Source: Actinokineospora xionganensis (GTDB lineage: Bacteria; Actinomycetota; Actinomycetes; Mycobacteriales; Pseudonocardiaceae). Taken from it: a stretch of DNA of 34,146 nt. The notes under the pieces were generated by a model that searched no databases, was not told the DNA's origin, and worked only from the letters and a program-made list of their open reading frames with translations. This document shows positions 23,117-33,100 of this stretch, in pieces. Positions within the stretch are counted from its first letter, which is position 1, and each line of letters opens with the position of its first letter. The stretch is from contig NZ_JABVED010000035.1 of the NCBI RefSeq assembly GCF_014323725.1, positions 1 to 34,146 of the forward strand, given 5' to 3'. A program made the translations under genes and the position numbers.

Positions 23117-23695
23117 ATGACGCCGAAGTTGTGCATCGCCCAGAACCCCGAGGCCGACGCCCTTCTGGAACGCGAACCCCTCGCGCTGCTGATCGGCATG
23201 CTGCTGGATCAGCAGATCCCGATGGAGGTCGCGTTCAACGGGCCGAAGAAACTCCACGACCGTCTCGGCGGCAAGCTCGACGTCCACGAGATCGCCGACT
23301 ACGACCCGGACAAGTTCGCCACCCTGTCGACCACGCCTCCCGCCATCCACCGTTACGGCGGCAGCATGGGCAAGCGGGTGCAGGCACTGTGCCAGTTCAT
23401 CGTGGAGCACTACGACGGCGACACCGAAGCGATCTGGACCAAGGACAAGCCCACCGGCGCCGAGGTGCTGAAGCGGCTCAAGGCCCTCCCGGGATACGGC
23501 GAGCAGAAGGCCAAGATCTTCCTGGCCCTGCTGGGCAAGCAGTACGGCGTGTCCCCCTACGGGTGGCGGAAGGCCGCGGGCGACTACGGCGGCACCAACA
23601 CCCGGATGTCCGTCGCCGACGTCACCGGCGCTGAAACGCTCGCGCAGGTCCGCGCGTACAAGAAAGCCAAGAAGGCCGCCGCCAAGAGCGGTTGA
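23117..23695 (+). CDS. HhH-GPD-type base excision DNA repair protein
   Basis: This 192-residue protein belongs to the small actinobacterial HhH-GPD family. It starts MTPKLCIAQNPEADALLERE, contains LLIGMLLDQQIPMEVAFNGP, KRLKALPGYGEQKAKIFLAL (helix-hairpin-helix with the LPGYG turn) and ends in a Lys/Ala-rich tail (KKAKKAAAKSG). Family members are annotated as base excision repair glycosylases, but substrate is not demonstrated. An Asp equivalent may be the one in ADYDPDKF or in AAGDYGG. ATG 23117 is chosen at the conserved start; no good ribosome binding site is present. It is divergent from the AbiE pair. Confidence 0.85.
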   Translation: MTPKLCIAQNPEADALLEREPLALLIGMLLDQQIPMEVAFNGPKKLHDRLGGKLDVHEIADYDPDKFATLSTTPPAIHRYGGSMGKRVQALCQFIVEHYDGDTEAIWTKDKPTGAEVLKRLKALPGYGEQKAKIFLALLGKQYGVSPYGWRKAAGDYGGTNTRMSVADVTGAETLAQVRAYKKAKKAAAKSG

Positions 23696-23740
23696 GGCCT
23701 TGGCTGCCTGCGCTTACCCTGGGGACGCGGAGGTGGCCCC

Positions 23741-23929
23741 ATGCGAGCAGCGGTAGGCGACCGGCTACACGTCCATGGTCGCAACGTCGGCAACGCCGAC
23801 CATCTGGGTGAGATCCTCGAGGTGCGCGGCGCCGACGGTGCGCCGCCCTACCTGGTCAAGTTCAACGACGGGCACGAGAGTCTGGTGTTCCCCGGGCCCG
23901 ATTGTGTGGTCGAGCACGAGCCCCAATAG
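23741..23929 (+). CDS. DUF1918 domain protein
   Basis: This 62-residue protein is a complete DUF1918 domain, starting MRAAVGDRLHVHGRNVGNAD and continuing with GEILEVRG, PPYLVKFNDGHESLVFPGPD. The domain is a small SH3-like beta barrel common in actinobacteria, with no proven activity. ATG 23741 has GGAGG 7 nt upstream. A TACCCT box at about 23717 could be its promoter. Confidence 0.9.
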   Translation: MRAAVGDRLHVHGRNVGNADHLGEILEVRGADGAPPYLVKFNDGHESLVFPGPDCVVEHEPQ

Positions 23930-23975
23930 ATCGACTCGCTAACCTGTGTCCTCTTCCACTCCTCAAGGGGGCACT

Positions 23976-24356
23976 ATGCGAAATCGGCTGGCGATCATTC
24001 TGGTCGCGGCGGCGCTGACGGGCGGCCTGACCGCGTGTGACGCCGTACGTGAAGCCACGAGCGCGGCCGACTCCGCCACGGACAAGGCGAGCGTCTGCCT
24101 CGACGCCGCCAAGCTGGCGGGTTTCTACCCGGACCTCTCCAACCCCGAGCAGGCCGTGAAGGACGCCGAGAAGACGGCCGCGGACCTGCAGGCGCTCGCC
24201 GAGAAGACCGGTGACGCGACCCTGAAGGACGCGCTGGCCGACATGTCGGCCAAGGTCGGCGAGCTCGGGCCGAACTCGATCGACCCGGCGAGCGTCACCC
24301 AGTGGGCCAAGGAAAAGGTCGGCGCGGCCAACGCGCTGACGCAAGCCTGCCTCTAG
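23976..24356 (+). CDS. Small lipoprotein
   Basis: The 126-residue precursor begins MRNRLAIILVAAALTGGLTA followed by CD, a lipoprotein signal with lipobox LTAC, so the mature protein is attached to the outer face of the membrane through Cys21. The rest is acidic, Ala-rich and helical (VREATSAADSATDKASVCLD, NPEQAVKDAEKTAADLQALA, LKDALADMSAKVGEL). Similar helical lipoproteins occur in actinomycetes with no known role. ATG 23976 has GGGGG 4 nt upstream; upstream in-frame codons are unlikely to be used. A strong hairpin follows. Confidence 0.82.
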   Translation: MRNRLAIILVAAALTGGLTACDAVREATSAADSATDKASVCLDAAKLAGFYPDLSNPEQAVKDAEKTAADLQALAEKTGDATLKDALADMSAKVGELGPNSIDPASVTQWAKEKVGAANALTQACL

Positions 24357-24363
24357 AGCGAGA

Positions 24364-24397
24364 ACGGCCGCCTGCCCTTGTCGGGGCAGGCGGCCGT
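24364..24397. terminator. Strong hairpin after the lipoprotein gene
   Basis: ACGGCCGCCTGCCC (24364-24377) and GGGCAGGCGGCCGT (24384-24397) form an exact 14-bp stem around TTGTCG. It lies between the convergent lipoprotein and SsgA-type genes, so it probably ends transcription from both sides. There is no T-run. Confidence 0.75.
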
Positions 24398-24419
24398 CGC
24401 ACGCCGCGGGAACGGTGAA

Positions 24420-24824
24420 TTACACGTTGGTGATTTCCTCGATCAGGGCATCGACGTCGAAGAAGTCGCTCTCACTGCCGATCGGCACGATCTTGGCGGT
24501 CGCGGTGAGGAACCGCTCGACGGCCTCGTATTCCATCTCCAGGATGGCCTGGCCCTCCGGGGACTCGATCTCCAGGAGAATCGACGCACGCCCGTCGGTG
24601 TGCTCCGGGCTGAACCGGACGTCACCCTCGCCGGTGGGGCCGATCAGGCCCGCGACCAGCAGATCCCGGGCGAAAATCCACTCCACCCAGCGGTCGCGGT
24701 CGGTCTGGAACGCCGCGGTGACCGTGAATGGCTCGCTCGCTCGATACGTCCACCGGGAGCGCACCGGGGTGCTGCCGCCGTAGAGCGAGATGAGCTGCTC
24801 AGTGTGCTCTGCGTTCTTGTTCAT
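24420..24824 (-). CDS. SsgA-family sporulation/cell division regulator (SsgB-like)
   Basis: The 134-residue protein matches SsgA-like proteins of morphologically complex actinomycetes, which guide septum placement and peptidoglycan remodelling. Seen: RWTYRASEPFTVTAAFQTDR, the signature WVEWIFARDLLVAGLIGPTG and GDVRFSPEH, then LLEIESPEGQAILEMEYEAV and a C-terminal acidic helix. It is nearest in layout to SsgB, the conserved member that recruits FtsZ in sporulating species, but that subgroup assignment is from memory. ATG 24824 has GGAGG 8 nt upstream; the frame stays open to 24974. It supports a filamentous host. Confidence 0.88.
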   Translation of the reverse strand: MNKNAEHTEQLISLYGGSTPVRSRWTYRASEPFTVTAAFQTDRDRWVEWIFARDLLVAGLIGPTGEGDVRFSPEHTDGRASILLEIESPEGQAILEMEYEAVERFLTATAKIVPIGSESDFFDVDALIEEITNV

Positions 24825-24975
24825 CTCGTCGCCTCCCTGATCCCGGTTTGCGCTTCTGGTATTCGCGAACCCGTCAGGTGGGAAACGTCGCCTGTGGCGG
24901 TTTGTGATGCCACTGCCTGCATGTTCACGCGATTGGGGGACTCTAGGCAGAAAATGCGGCATCGGAGTTAACAAA

Positions 24976-25005
24976 AACGGGGCCCCACCGATGTGGGGCC
25001 CCGTT
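24976..25005 (-). terminator. Intrinsic terminator downstream of mdh
   Basis: AACGGGGCCCCAC (24976-24988) and GTGGGGCCCCGTT (24993-25005) form an exact 13-bp stem around CGAT. On the minus strand it is followed by TTTGTTAAC, giving TTTTT across the stem end. It lies 14 nt past the stop of mdh. Confidence 0.85.
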
Positions 25006-25019
25006 GTTGAACGCTTAGG

Positions 25020-26042
<1,023 letters not shown>

Positions 26043-26171
26043 CTACCAAGCTGTTGCGAGTGATCGCCGCGCGCGGTGAGCAGGGTCTCGGTGATCCCCA
26101 TCGGGTGGTTTCGGCCGACAGGCGACCTGACTTCGTGGATCACTCGGCGGTGAGGTCGATCATGACGAACC

Positions 26172-26948
26172 ATGGTTATCGAACTGCTCGGCGAGGAGTT
26201 GCGCGGGCATCGGGAGGAAGCCGGGCTGAGCCTTTCGGAGGTCACCGCGAGGACGGGCATCAGCACGTCCAAGCTCAGCCGGATGGAGAACGGGCGCAAA
26301 GCCCAGAAGGCCGACGACGTCGCGGCCCTGCTGAAGGTCTACGGGGTGCAGGGCTGCCGCCGCGACGACCTGCTGGCGTTGGCGCACGGCACCGAGGGGT
26401 CGCAGGTCGCGTCGCTGCGGGTGCTGGAGTCGAAGGCGACGATGATCGTCGACTACGAGCAGGCGATCGTGCCCACGCTGCTGCAAACCGTCCCGTACGC
26501 GCAGGCCGCGCTCCGCGAGGTCACCATGGTCGACGAGGCGGCGCTGGAGGAGCAGTACACGAACCGGCTGCGCAGGCAGGCGATCCTGCGGCGCGCGCAC
26601 CCACCACGGTTCTTCGCGATCATCGCCGAGACCGCCCTGCACACCGCGGTCGGCGGCCAGGAGGTCATGCGCGAGCAGATCCGCTACCTCGGCGAGGCCG
26701 CGAGCAGGCCGAACGTGACGATCCGGATCGTCCCCGACCTCACGCACGGCCACCCGGGGCTCGGCGGGTCGTTCCAGCGCATGCAGTTCCGCTCGCGCGG
26801 GGCGGTGGTGGTGTTGGAGAACCGGACGTCGAGCGTGGTGATCGAGGACACCGCGCAGGTCCGCGTCTATGACCGCATCGTCGTCGAGTTGCTCAGCGTC
26901 GCGCTGACGCGCGACGAGTCGTTGACGCTGCTGGAGAAGCTGTCCTGA
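26172..26948 (+). CDS. XRE-family transcriptional regulator with DUF5753 domain
   Basis: The 258-residue regulator has an N-terminal HTH (about 8-60: EELRGHREEAGLSLSEVTAR, ISTSKLSRMENGRKAQ) and a C-terminal DUF5753 domain with VPTLLQTVPYAQAAL, FFAIIAETALH and NVTIRIVPDLTHGHPGLGGS. It is a second member of the family present at 5243, but with no small partner gene next to it. It sits between mdh and the DUF3017-folD pair, a place where these genes are otherwise close in many actinomycetes, so it may be an insertion there. ATG 26172 is used; no ribosome binding site is obvious. Confidence 0.87.
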   Translation: MVIELLGEELRGHREEAGLSLSEVTARTGISTSKLSRMENGRKAQKADDVAALLKVYGVQGCRRDDLLALAHGTEGSQVASLRVLESKATMIVDYEQAIVPTLLQTVPYAQAALREVTMVDEAALEEQYTNRLRRQAILRRAHPPRFFAIIAETALHTAVGGQEVMREQIRYLGEAASRPNVTIRIVPDLTHGHPGLGGSFQRMQFRSRGAVVVLENRTSSVVIEDTAQVRVYDRIVVELLSVALTRDESLTLLEKLS

Positions 26949-26965
26949 TCAGCGGTCCCGCCGGA

Positions 26966-27268
26966 TCACCGAGACAGGGGCCCGCCCTCGATGGTCATCG
27001 CGACGGCGATGACCATCACCCCGAAGAATCCGTAGCTCAGCACGTCGACGGCGCGACCGCGGATCGCGATCAGGCCCGCCTGCTCGTCGCGCAGCAGGAC
27101 CCGCAGGCCCGCGGCGAGAAGCAGGGCGAGACCGATCCACACGGTGCCCTCGCGCCAGTAGTACTGAGTGATCCGCACGAGGCCGAGCACGACCACCGCC
27201 ATGACCAGCGCGAACGGCAGGTGGACGAGGGCGGGGTGCTTGCCGGTGCGCTGCGGGCCCCCGGTCAC
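26966..27268 (-). CDS. DUF3017 membrane protein
   Basis: The 100-residue membrane protein begins [20 protein letters not shown]. Hydrophobic helices are seen at [34 protein letters not shown] and [18 protein letters not shown], giving three segments. DUF3017 proteins are typically encoded directly after folD in actinobacteria, as here: GTG 27268 overlaps the folD stop as GTGA. Function is unknown. Confidence 0.88.
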   Translation of the reverse strand: MTGGPQRTGKHPALVHLPFALVMAVVVLGLVRITQYYWREGTVWIGLALLLAAGLRVLLRDEQAGLIAIRGRAVDVLSYGFFGVMVIAVAMTIEGGPLSR

Positions 27269-28119
27269 GCCGAGAGGTTCCGCTCGGCCGCTTCGACGGT
27301 GTTGCGCATGAGCATGGCGATCGTCATCGGGCCGACGCCGCCGGGCATCGGGGCCAGGAAGCCCGCGACCTCGCGCACGTCGGGGTGCACGTCGCCGACC
27401 AGGCCTTGGTCGGTGCGGGTGACGCCGACGTCGAGCACCGCCGCGCCGGGCTTGATCATGTCGGCGGTGATGAGGCCCGCGTTGCCCGCCGCGGCGACGA
27501 CGATGTCGGCGCGCCGGACCTCGCCTGCGAGGTCCTTGGTTCCGGTGTGGCAGAGGGTGACCGTGGCGTTCTCGCTGCGCCGGGTCAGCAGCAGCCCGAG
27601 CGGGCGGCCGACCGTGACACCGCGACCGACGACGGTCACGCGCGCGCCCGCGAGCGGGACGTCGTAGCGCCGGAGCAGCTCGACGATGCCGACCGGCGTG
27701 CAGGGCAACGGGCCCGCGTCGCCGAGCACGAGCTTGCCGAGGTTGGTCGGGTGCAGGCCGTCGGAGTCCTTCGCCGGGTCGACCCGCTGCAGCGCGGCGC
27801 CCGCGTCGAGGTGGCCGGGCAGCGGCAGCTGGATCAGGTAGCCGGTGCAGTCCGGGTTCTCGTTGAGCTCGTCGATGACGGCTTCGAGTTCGGCCTGCGT
27901 CGTGTGCGCCGGAAGGTCGCGGCGGATGGAGTTCAGGCCGATCTTCTTGCAGGTCCGGTGCTTGCTGCGGACGTAGGACTGCGACCCGGGGTCGTCACCG
28001 ACCAGCACGGTGCCGAGACCGGGGACCACGCCCCGCTCGGCGAGCGCGTCGACCCGCCCGCGCAGCTCGGCGAGGATGGCGTCTCGGGTGGCATTGCCGT
28101 CAAGGATCGTCGCGGTCAC
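27265..28119 (-). CDS. folD: Bifunctional methylenetetrahydrofolate dehydrogenase/cyclohydrolase
   Basis: The 284-residue FolD catalyses two steps of one-carbon metabolism: oxidation of methylene-THF with NADP+ and hydrolysis of methenyl-THF to formyl-THF. Conserved features: [20 protein letters not shown] with the Tyr and catalytic Lys region (SYVRSK), [26 protein letters not shown], the [11 protein letters not shown] motif and the NADP-binding [16 protein letters not shown], then [17 protein letters not shown] 28119 is preferred over ATG 28128 because GAGAGG then has normal spacing and homologues start TATILDG. It shares an overlap with DUF3017. Confidence 0.96.
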   Translation of the reverse strand: MTATILDGNATRDAILAELRGRVDALAERGVVPGLGTVLVGDDPGSQSYVRSKHRTCKKIGLNSIRRDLPAHTTQAELEAVIDELNENPDCTGYLIQLPLPGHLDAGAALQRVDPAKDSDGLHPTNLGKLVLGDAGPLPCTPVGIVELLRRYDVPLAGARVTVVGRGVTVGRPLGLLLTRRSENATVTLCHTGTKDLAGEVRRADIVVAAAGNAGLITADMIKPGAAVLDVGVTRTDQGLVGDVHPDVREVAGFLAPMPGGVGPMTIAMLMRNTVEAAERNLSA

Positions 28120-28132
28120 GTACCCCATCCTC

Positions 28133-29053
28133 TCACTCGCGGCGCGGAACGGCGGCGATACCCACCGCGGCCAGAGTCAGCGCGACCCCGATCACAGTGG
28201 TCGGCTCGACCCCCTCGCCGGGCGGCGGCGCGACCACGTCGAGCAGGAGAGCGCCGACGAGTTGGCCCGCGACGGCGCACAGGCCGACCATCAGGACACC
28301 GACCAGGCGCACGGCGAACACCGCCGTCGACAGGGCGACGACGCCGAGCGCGCCGCCGACGTAGAGCCACCACTGGGTGGGCGCCGAGTCGGGCAGACCC
28401 CGGATCGCCACGTCCACGGTGGAGGCGATGGTCAGCGCGACAAGGCCCACGGCGAAGTTCAGCATCGAGGCGAACGCGACACTGCCGGAGGACGCGCGCA
28501 CCAGGCCGTTGACCGCCTGCTGCCAGCCCAGGCCGATCCCCGCGAGGGCAGGGACGAGCGCGAGCCAGAGGTGGCCGGGGCGCCCGAACTCGTCGGACAC
28601 GGCGGTGCCGACGGCGATCACCGCGAGCACGGCGCCCGCCGCCCGGGTCGCGGTGATCGACTGCGCTTCGCCGGGGGCGATGCCCGCGCGGTCGACGAGC
28701 AGACTGCTGACCACCTGGCCCGCGACCACGGCGACGGTGAAGACCGCCACGCCGAGCAGGGTCACCGTCAGGCCTTGAGACGTGACGTACCAGGCGCCCG
28801 CCGCGCCGCCCAGACACTGCCAAGGGCGGAGCTGTCTTGTCGAGATCGCTTCGCGGAACCGGCCGATGCCCGCGCGCGCGGTCGGCATCGAGGCGACGGC
28901 GGCGACCAGGATCACCAGGCCGATGGCGAAGGAGATCAGCGCGGCGATCAGGCCGTCGCCGAGGTGGCTGCCCAGTTGGCCGTTGATCCGGGCCTGGCCC
29001 GCGAGCACGACTCCGCCGAGGGTGGCGACGACCGCACCCAGTGGACGTGACAT
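28133..29053 (-). CDS. DMT-superfamily transporter with two YdcZ/DUF606 halves
   Basis: The 306-residue protein has about ten hydrophobic segments in two similar halves. Each half begins with a short polar/Gly segment ([20 protein letters not shown]; then [20 protein letters not shown]) and contains [12 protein letters not shown] or [12 protein letters not shown], and [19 protein letters not shown] or [19 protein letters not shown]. This tandem matches the DMT YdcZ family. The substrate is unknown. ATG 29053 follows the regulator stop by 4 nt, so the two genes form an operon with coupled translation; folD follows 13 nt later, perhaps on the same message. Confidence 0.88.
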   Translation of the reverse strand: MSRPLGAVVATLGGVVLAGQARINGQLGSHLGDGLIAALISFAIGLVILVAAVASMPTARAGIGRFREAISTRQLRPWQCLGGAAGAWYVTSQGLTVTLLGVAVFTVAVVAGQVVSSLLVDRAGIAPGEAQSITATRAAGAVLAVIAVGTAVSDEFGRPGHLWLALVPALAGIGLGWQQAVNGLVRASSGSVAFASMLNFAVGLVALTIASTVDVAIRGLPDSAPTQWWLYVGGALGVVALSTAVFAVRLVGVLMVGLCAVAGQLVGALLLDVVAPPPGEGVEPTTVIGVALTLAAVGIAAVPRRE

Positions 29054-29057
29054 CCGG

Positions 29058-30044
29058 TCAGATCCAGCGGTGCCGCACGGCGTGCACGGCGAGTTGGAAC
29101 CGGGTGGTCGCGCCCGCGTGGTCCATCAGCCGCTGCAGGTGTCGGAACACGGTCCGCCTGCTGACGCCGAGTTGACGGGCGATCGAGTCGTCGTTGGCGC
29201 CCGCGGCGAGCAGGCCGAGGAGCCGCTGCTCGATCGGCTGGACGGCGGAGGACGCGCGCGCGGCTCCGTGCAACGGGACCGCCAGCCGCCACGACGCCTC
29301 GAACAGGCCGACCAGCGCGGAGAGCAGGCTGCTCGGGCGCACCACCAGCAGCGAGCGGTTCACGTCGGCCTCGGCGACCGGGAGCGACACGGTCGCGAAC
29401 TGCTGGTCGATGATCGTCAGCTTCACCGGCACCTCGGGCAGCACCCGCGCCTGCTCGCCTGCCGCCACGCACGGCTGGATGTTCTGCGCGTAGCGACCCG
29501 GGTCCTCGACGGACGCGCGCGCGTAGACGACCTTGTAGGTCACCTCGCCGCGGTTGAGCTGTTCGAGTTCGGCGTTGTTTATGTGGCCCTCGGTGAAGTA
29601 CGGCGGTGAGTCCAGGCGCCGGACCTCCTTGCGCGCGCTGAGCTCCATCTGCTGGATGCGCTGGGCGATCGCGGTGCCGGTGACGACCTCGATGAGGTCG
29701 TCGGTGCGCTGCGGGGAGATCGCCCGGCGGAAGGTGTCGTAGGCGTTGAGCGTGGCCACCCTGGCCTGCTCCAGCTCCGACTCGCGGCGCCTGCTGAGGA
29801 TCTGCAGACCCGACGCTGGCGGCACAGGGGTTATGGTCCGGCCGTCCGGGCCACCGGCACCGACCAGACCGGCGTCGACGAGGGTGCGCAGACTGTGCTG
29901 GACCAGTTCGAGCGGCTCCGCGGCGCCGACGGCGATTTCCTCTGCCGTCGAGGGCCCGGTGCGCAGGAGATAGAGGTAGCTGCGGATCTCGTCTTCGGGC
30001 AGGCCGAGTCGAGAAAGGTGCGGCGCCAGATCGCCCTCGGACAT
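29058..30044 (-). CDS. Transcriptional regulator with TrmB-like N-terminal and LuxR-like C-terminal HTH
   Basis: The 328-residue protein joins two DNA-binding folds. The N-terminus (about 5-75) is a TrmB-like winged helix: LGLPEDEIRSYLYLLRTGPS, TAEEIAVGAAEPLELVQHSL, VDAGLVG. The centre is a PLD-like or sensor region (TGTAIAQRIQQMELSARKEV, RLDSPPYF). The C-terminus (about 265-325) is a LuxR-type HTH: QRLLGLLAAGANDDSIARQL, GVSRRTVFRHLQRLMDHAGA. Proteins with this layout control adjacent genes in many actinomycetes. It precedes the DMT transporter by 4 nt and is divergent from the giant repeat gene. ATG 30044 is used although no ribosome binding site is seen. Confidence 0.85.
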   Translation of the reverse strand: MSEGDLAPHLSRLGLPEDEIRSYLYLLRTGPSTAEEIAVGAAEPLELVQHSLRTLVDAGLVGAGGPDGRTITPVPPASGLQILSRRRESELEQARVATLNAYDTFRRAISPQRTDDLIEVVTGTAIAQRIQQMELSARKEVRRLDSPPYFTEGHINNAELEQLNRGEVTYKVVYARASVEDPGRYAQNIQPCVAAGEQARVLPEVPVKLTIIDQQFATVSLPVAEADVNRSLLVVRPSSLLSALVGLFEASWRLAVPLHGAARASSAVQPIEQRLLGLLAAGANDDSIARQLGVSRRTVFRHLQRLMDHAGATTRFQLAVHAVRHRWI

Positions 30045-30097
30045 GCCGGGAAGGTTGGCACAACTGTGACGGTGACACAAACAGGTTGCCGGACTAC

Positions 30098-30119
30098 CGG
30101 ACGGGATGGTAACCGTCCG
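30098..30119. promoter_or_regulatory. CGGACGG/CCGTCCG inverted repeat in the divergent spacer
   Basis: CGGACGG (30098-30104) and CCGTCCG (30113-30119) are exact inverted arms around 8 nt. The site lies in the 149-nt spacer between the TrmB/LuxR-type regulator and the giant repeat gene. It may be an operator for that regulator. Confidence 0.4.
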
Positions 30120-30193
30120 TCATCGTCGCAGGCAGAGGCTCGACGCACGATCCACCGTATGCCAAGGGCCTGTCGACAGGAGAAGATGTCCAC

Positions 30194-33100
30194 GTGGCAC
30201 AACCGACGCAGCTGAACCCAACGGAACAGGATGCCCTGGTCAAGCAGATCGGGCTCGCGTTGCTCCGGGCGGCACCCGCGGACTGGCATTCCATCACCGT
30301 CGACTACCGCGCGCTGGGTCGGTACGCGGAAGCGGTCGGCAAGGTGATCTTCGCTGATGAGACCACCGAGGAGTTGAAAGTCTCACCCGAGATCGCCGTG
30401 CTCTTCGGGCGGCTGCGGTCAGGGATGTACCGGGAGGGTCGCGGGACTTGGTACAACGCCCGCTACCAGCTCGACCAGCCGTCGGCGTACAGCCTCGAAT
30501 ACGACCGCGACGAACCGCGCTGGACGAACCCGCCACCGCCGCCCGCGTACGCCGACGACCTGCGGACCTTCCCGCGGGACGAACAGAACGTGCCCGAGTG
30601 GCTGATGCGTCGGATGGCCGGGCTCAAGCCGCCGTTCCGGGTCGCGCGGATCTTCGACGGACCCGGCGCCGGTGGGCGCCCGGTGATCAACCGGCCGCCG
30701 ATCGATGAGGGCGAGCGCGAGGACATCCTGCGCTACCTCGACGGCGCGCCCCTGGCTCTGCCCGCGCGCGGGTTCGACACCGATCACCTGGACGACGAGG
30801 CCCGGCAGTCGGTCCCGGTCGCGTTCCACACCGACGGCGCCTGGATCTGGCCCGCCGCGGTCAACTACTACCTGCGGACCCACAGCGTCCCGCCGGACCC
30901 GGACCTGCTCGAACACCTCCGGCGGGTCGAGTTCACCCTGCCCGAGGTCGACGACTCCACCCGGGCGGCAGCGGCGGCGTTCCTCGGGCGCGGGCCGCGC
31001 AGGGCGCCGAACGGTGTCCGCCCGGCGCCTGTTCCCACGCCCCCGGCCGCTCCTTCGGGTCCGCCGCCGATCATGGGGCCGGACGGGCCCGTGCCGCCGA
31101 TCCCGGTCCAGGTCGGATTCGGGAACCGGGCGAAGCCCGCTGCCGAAAAGCCGGTGCACACGACCGAGCCGATCGACCGCACGCCGCCCGCCAGCCACGC
31201 GCCCACCCAGGACGCGACCCCGCAGCGGGCCCCGGAGACGACGGCGGCGTGGTCGCCGACGCACGCACCTTCGGAGCCGACACATGCGACGGCGCCGATC
31301 GAGCGGGAGGCGGAGAGCAAGGACAGCTGGTTCCCGTCGCGCACTGCCGACGCGTCCGCGGATTCGGCTCAACCCGCCGCGTTCGACTGGTCGGCTGAGG
31401 CGCCTGCCTCCCCGGCGGGCAGTTGGTTCCCGGCCGCACCTGCGCAGCCCGCCTCCGCCACCCCGCAGGCGACCCGTGGCGGCGACGAGACCGACGCGGC
31501 CGCCCCGAAGTGGGCGACCGCCGAGCAGGTCGCGGCGGCCGCGGGGCAGGGAGCTGCCGCCACGGACCAGCGTCCCGAGGCGCTCGACGAGACTCCCGCG
31601 CACAGCTCTCCCGGCGGCGATGCCGATCGCGCCGAGAGTCCGGGCGCGGACGAAGCCAGCCCTGGGACGCCGAATTGGGCCGACGCGCAAACCCCGAACC
31701 GGGCGAACGAGCAGACTCCCGATGCCCCGGACTGGGCGACGGGCGACCAGCCGTCGTCCGGCCCCGCGGCCGATGACCCTGCTTCCGTCGCGGGCTGGTC
31801 CAATCCCGTCGGCGAGCAGTCCCAGGAGGCCCCTGGCCAAGACGAGCGGGCAGACGATTCCCCTGCGGTCGCCGACTGGGCCGCGCAGGAACCGTCTTCG
31901 TCAGTCGAAGCGCCGTCCAGCCCGGCTCTGCCCGACGTCGGCACGGCCAGCGGGCCGGAGCCGGACCTGGAGGTCGCACCGGCCGCGCCCGCGTCGCCTG
32001 TCGCGCCGGGGGTCGCGGCTCAGTTCGACCAGCTTCAGGCACGGTTGAGCGCGCTCGGCGTCCCCGAGTCGCGGTACCGGATCGGTGAGCTGCCGCAGTC
32101 GCCCGCGTGGGTGCTGGAGCAGTCCGACGAGGGGTGGCGGGTCGGCTGGTTCGATGGCCGGTTCGGCGCGCCGAGGCGGTTCGAGGAGTTTGCGGACGCC
32201 TCGGCTTTCTTGCTGGGCAAAGTTTTGCTGGAGCCGGTCGAGCCGCCCCAGACGACCATGCGCGCGTCGCTGGCCGAGCTGGAAGACGACGACGATGACG
32301 AGTACGAGCACCGCCCACGCCGGACGGTGACCCCACCGGGCCCGGCGGGCGACGACCTGTTCCGCCCCGCACGCCCCGCCGACGCCGACGACCTGTTCCG
32401 GCCCCGGCACACCGGCTTCGCGTCGACCGGCCCCGTTTTCGACGACGACGAAGACGAAGACGAGTACCGGCACAGGCGCACCGCCCCGCGCCCCACGCCG
32501 CGGGTGGGGTCGAAGCCCGAGCCTGCGACGGGAATGGCGTTCGCAGGCCAGCCGACCCACACGGCGGCAGCTGACCATGCGTCACCCGGTGGCGACGAGA
32601 CCAAGTCCGCGGGCGGCGGCGCGTTCGGGGATGAACCCGACGGCGCGTTCCACGAACCGCCCGCGCCCCACGACGAAGCGAGCACCACGGCCGGGCGCAC
32701 CACTGAGGGTGGTGTATTCGACGCACCATCCTCGGACAGTGAAGTGCGGATGTCTGCCGCGGAGGCGTCCGGCGGACAAACTGGCGCCCCCTTCGCGTTC
32801 GCCGATCACCGGGCCGCGGCGGACGACACGATCGCCGATGGGCAGCAGGCACCTGACGCCTTCGCTGAGCAGAAGGCGTTCGGTCGGCAGTCCGATGCAG
32901 CGTTCGCCGAGCCGTTCGAACCTGGATCAGCCGAGGAGACATTCGTCGGTGGGCGCGATTCCGCCAACACCACATTCGACGTTGGGCAGGCAGCCGCCGA
33001 CGGCACATTCGCCAGCGGGACCACACCCGCCAACAACGCGTACGACGACGGGCAGCAGAGCGCCGACGGCACATTCGCCGGCAGGACCACACCCGTCAAC

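Noticed and set aside
23101..23634. Plus-strand frame with a good ribosome binding site (GGAGTTC before ATG)
   Set aside because: The translation is a Arg/Pro-rich shadow of the HhH-GPD gene, which has the family motifs in the other frame.
30705..32048. A 447-codon plus-strand frame, Arg/Ser/Pro-rich
   Set aside because: It is the out-of-phase shadow of the giant gene, with composition typical of a shifted frame.
31071..33092. A 673-codon minus-strand open frame
   Set aside because: It is antisense to the giant plus-strand gene, is Arg/Pro-rich in the way typical of GC-rich antisense frames, and has no recognisable domain.
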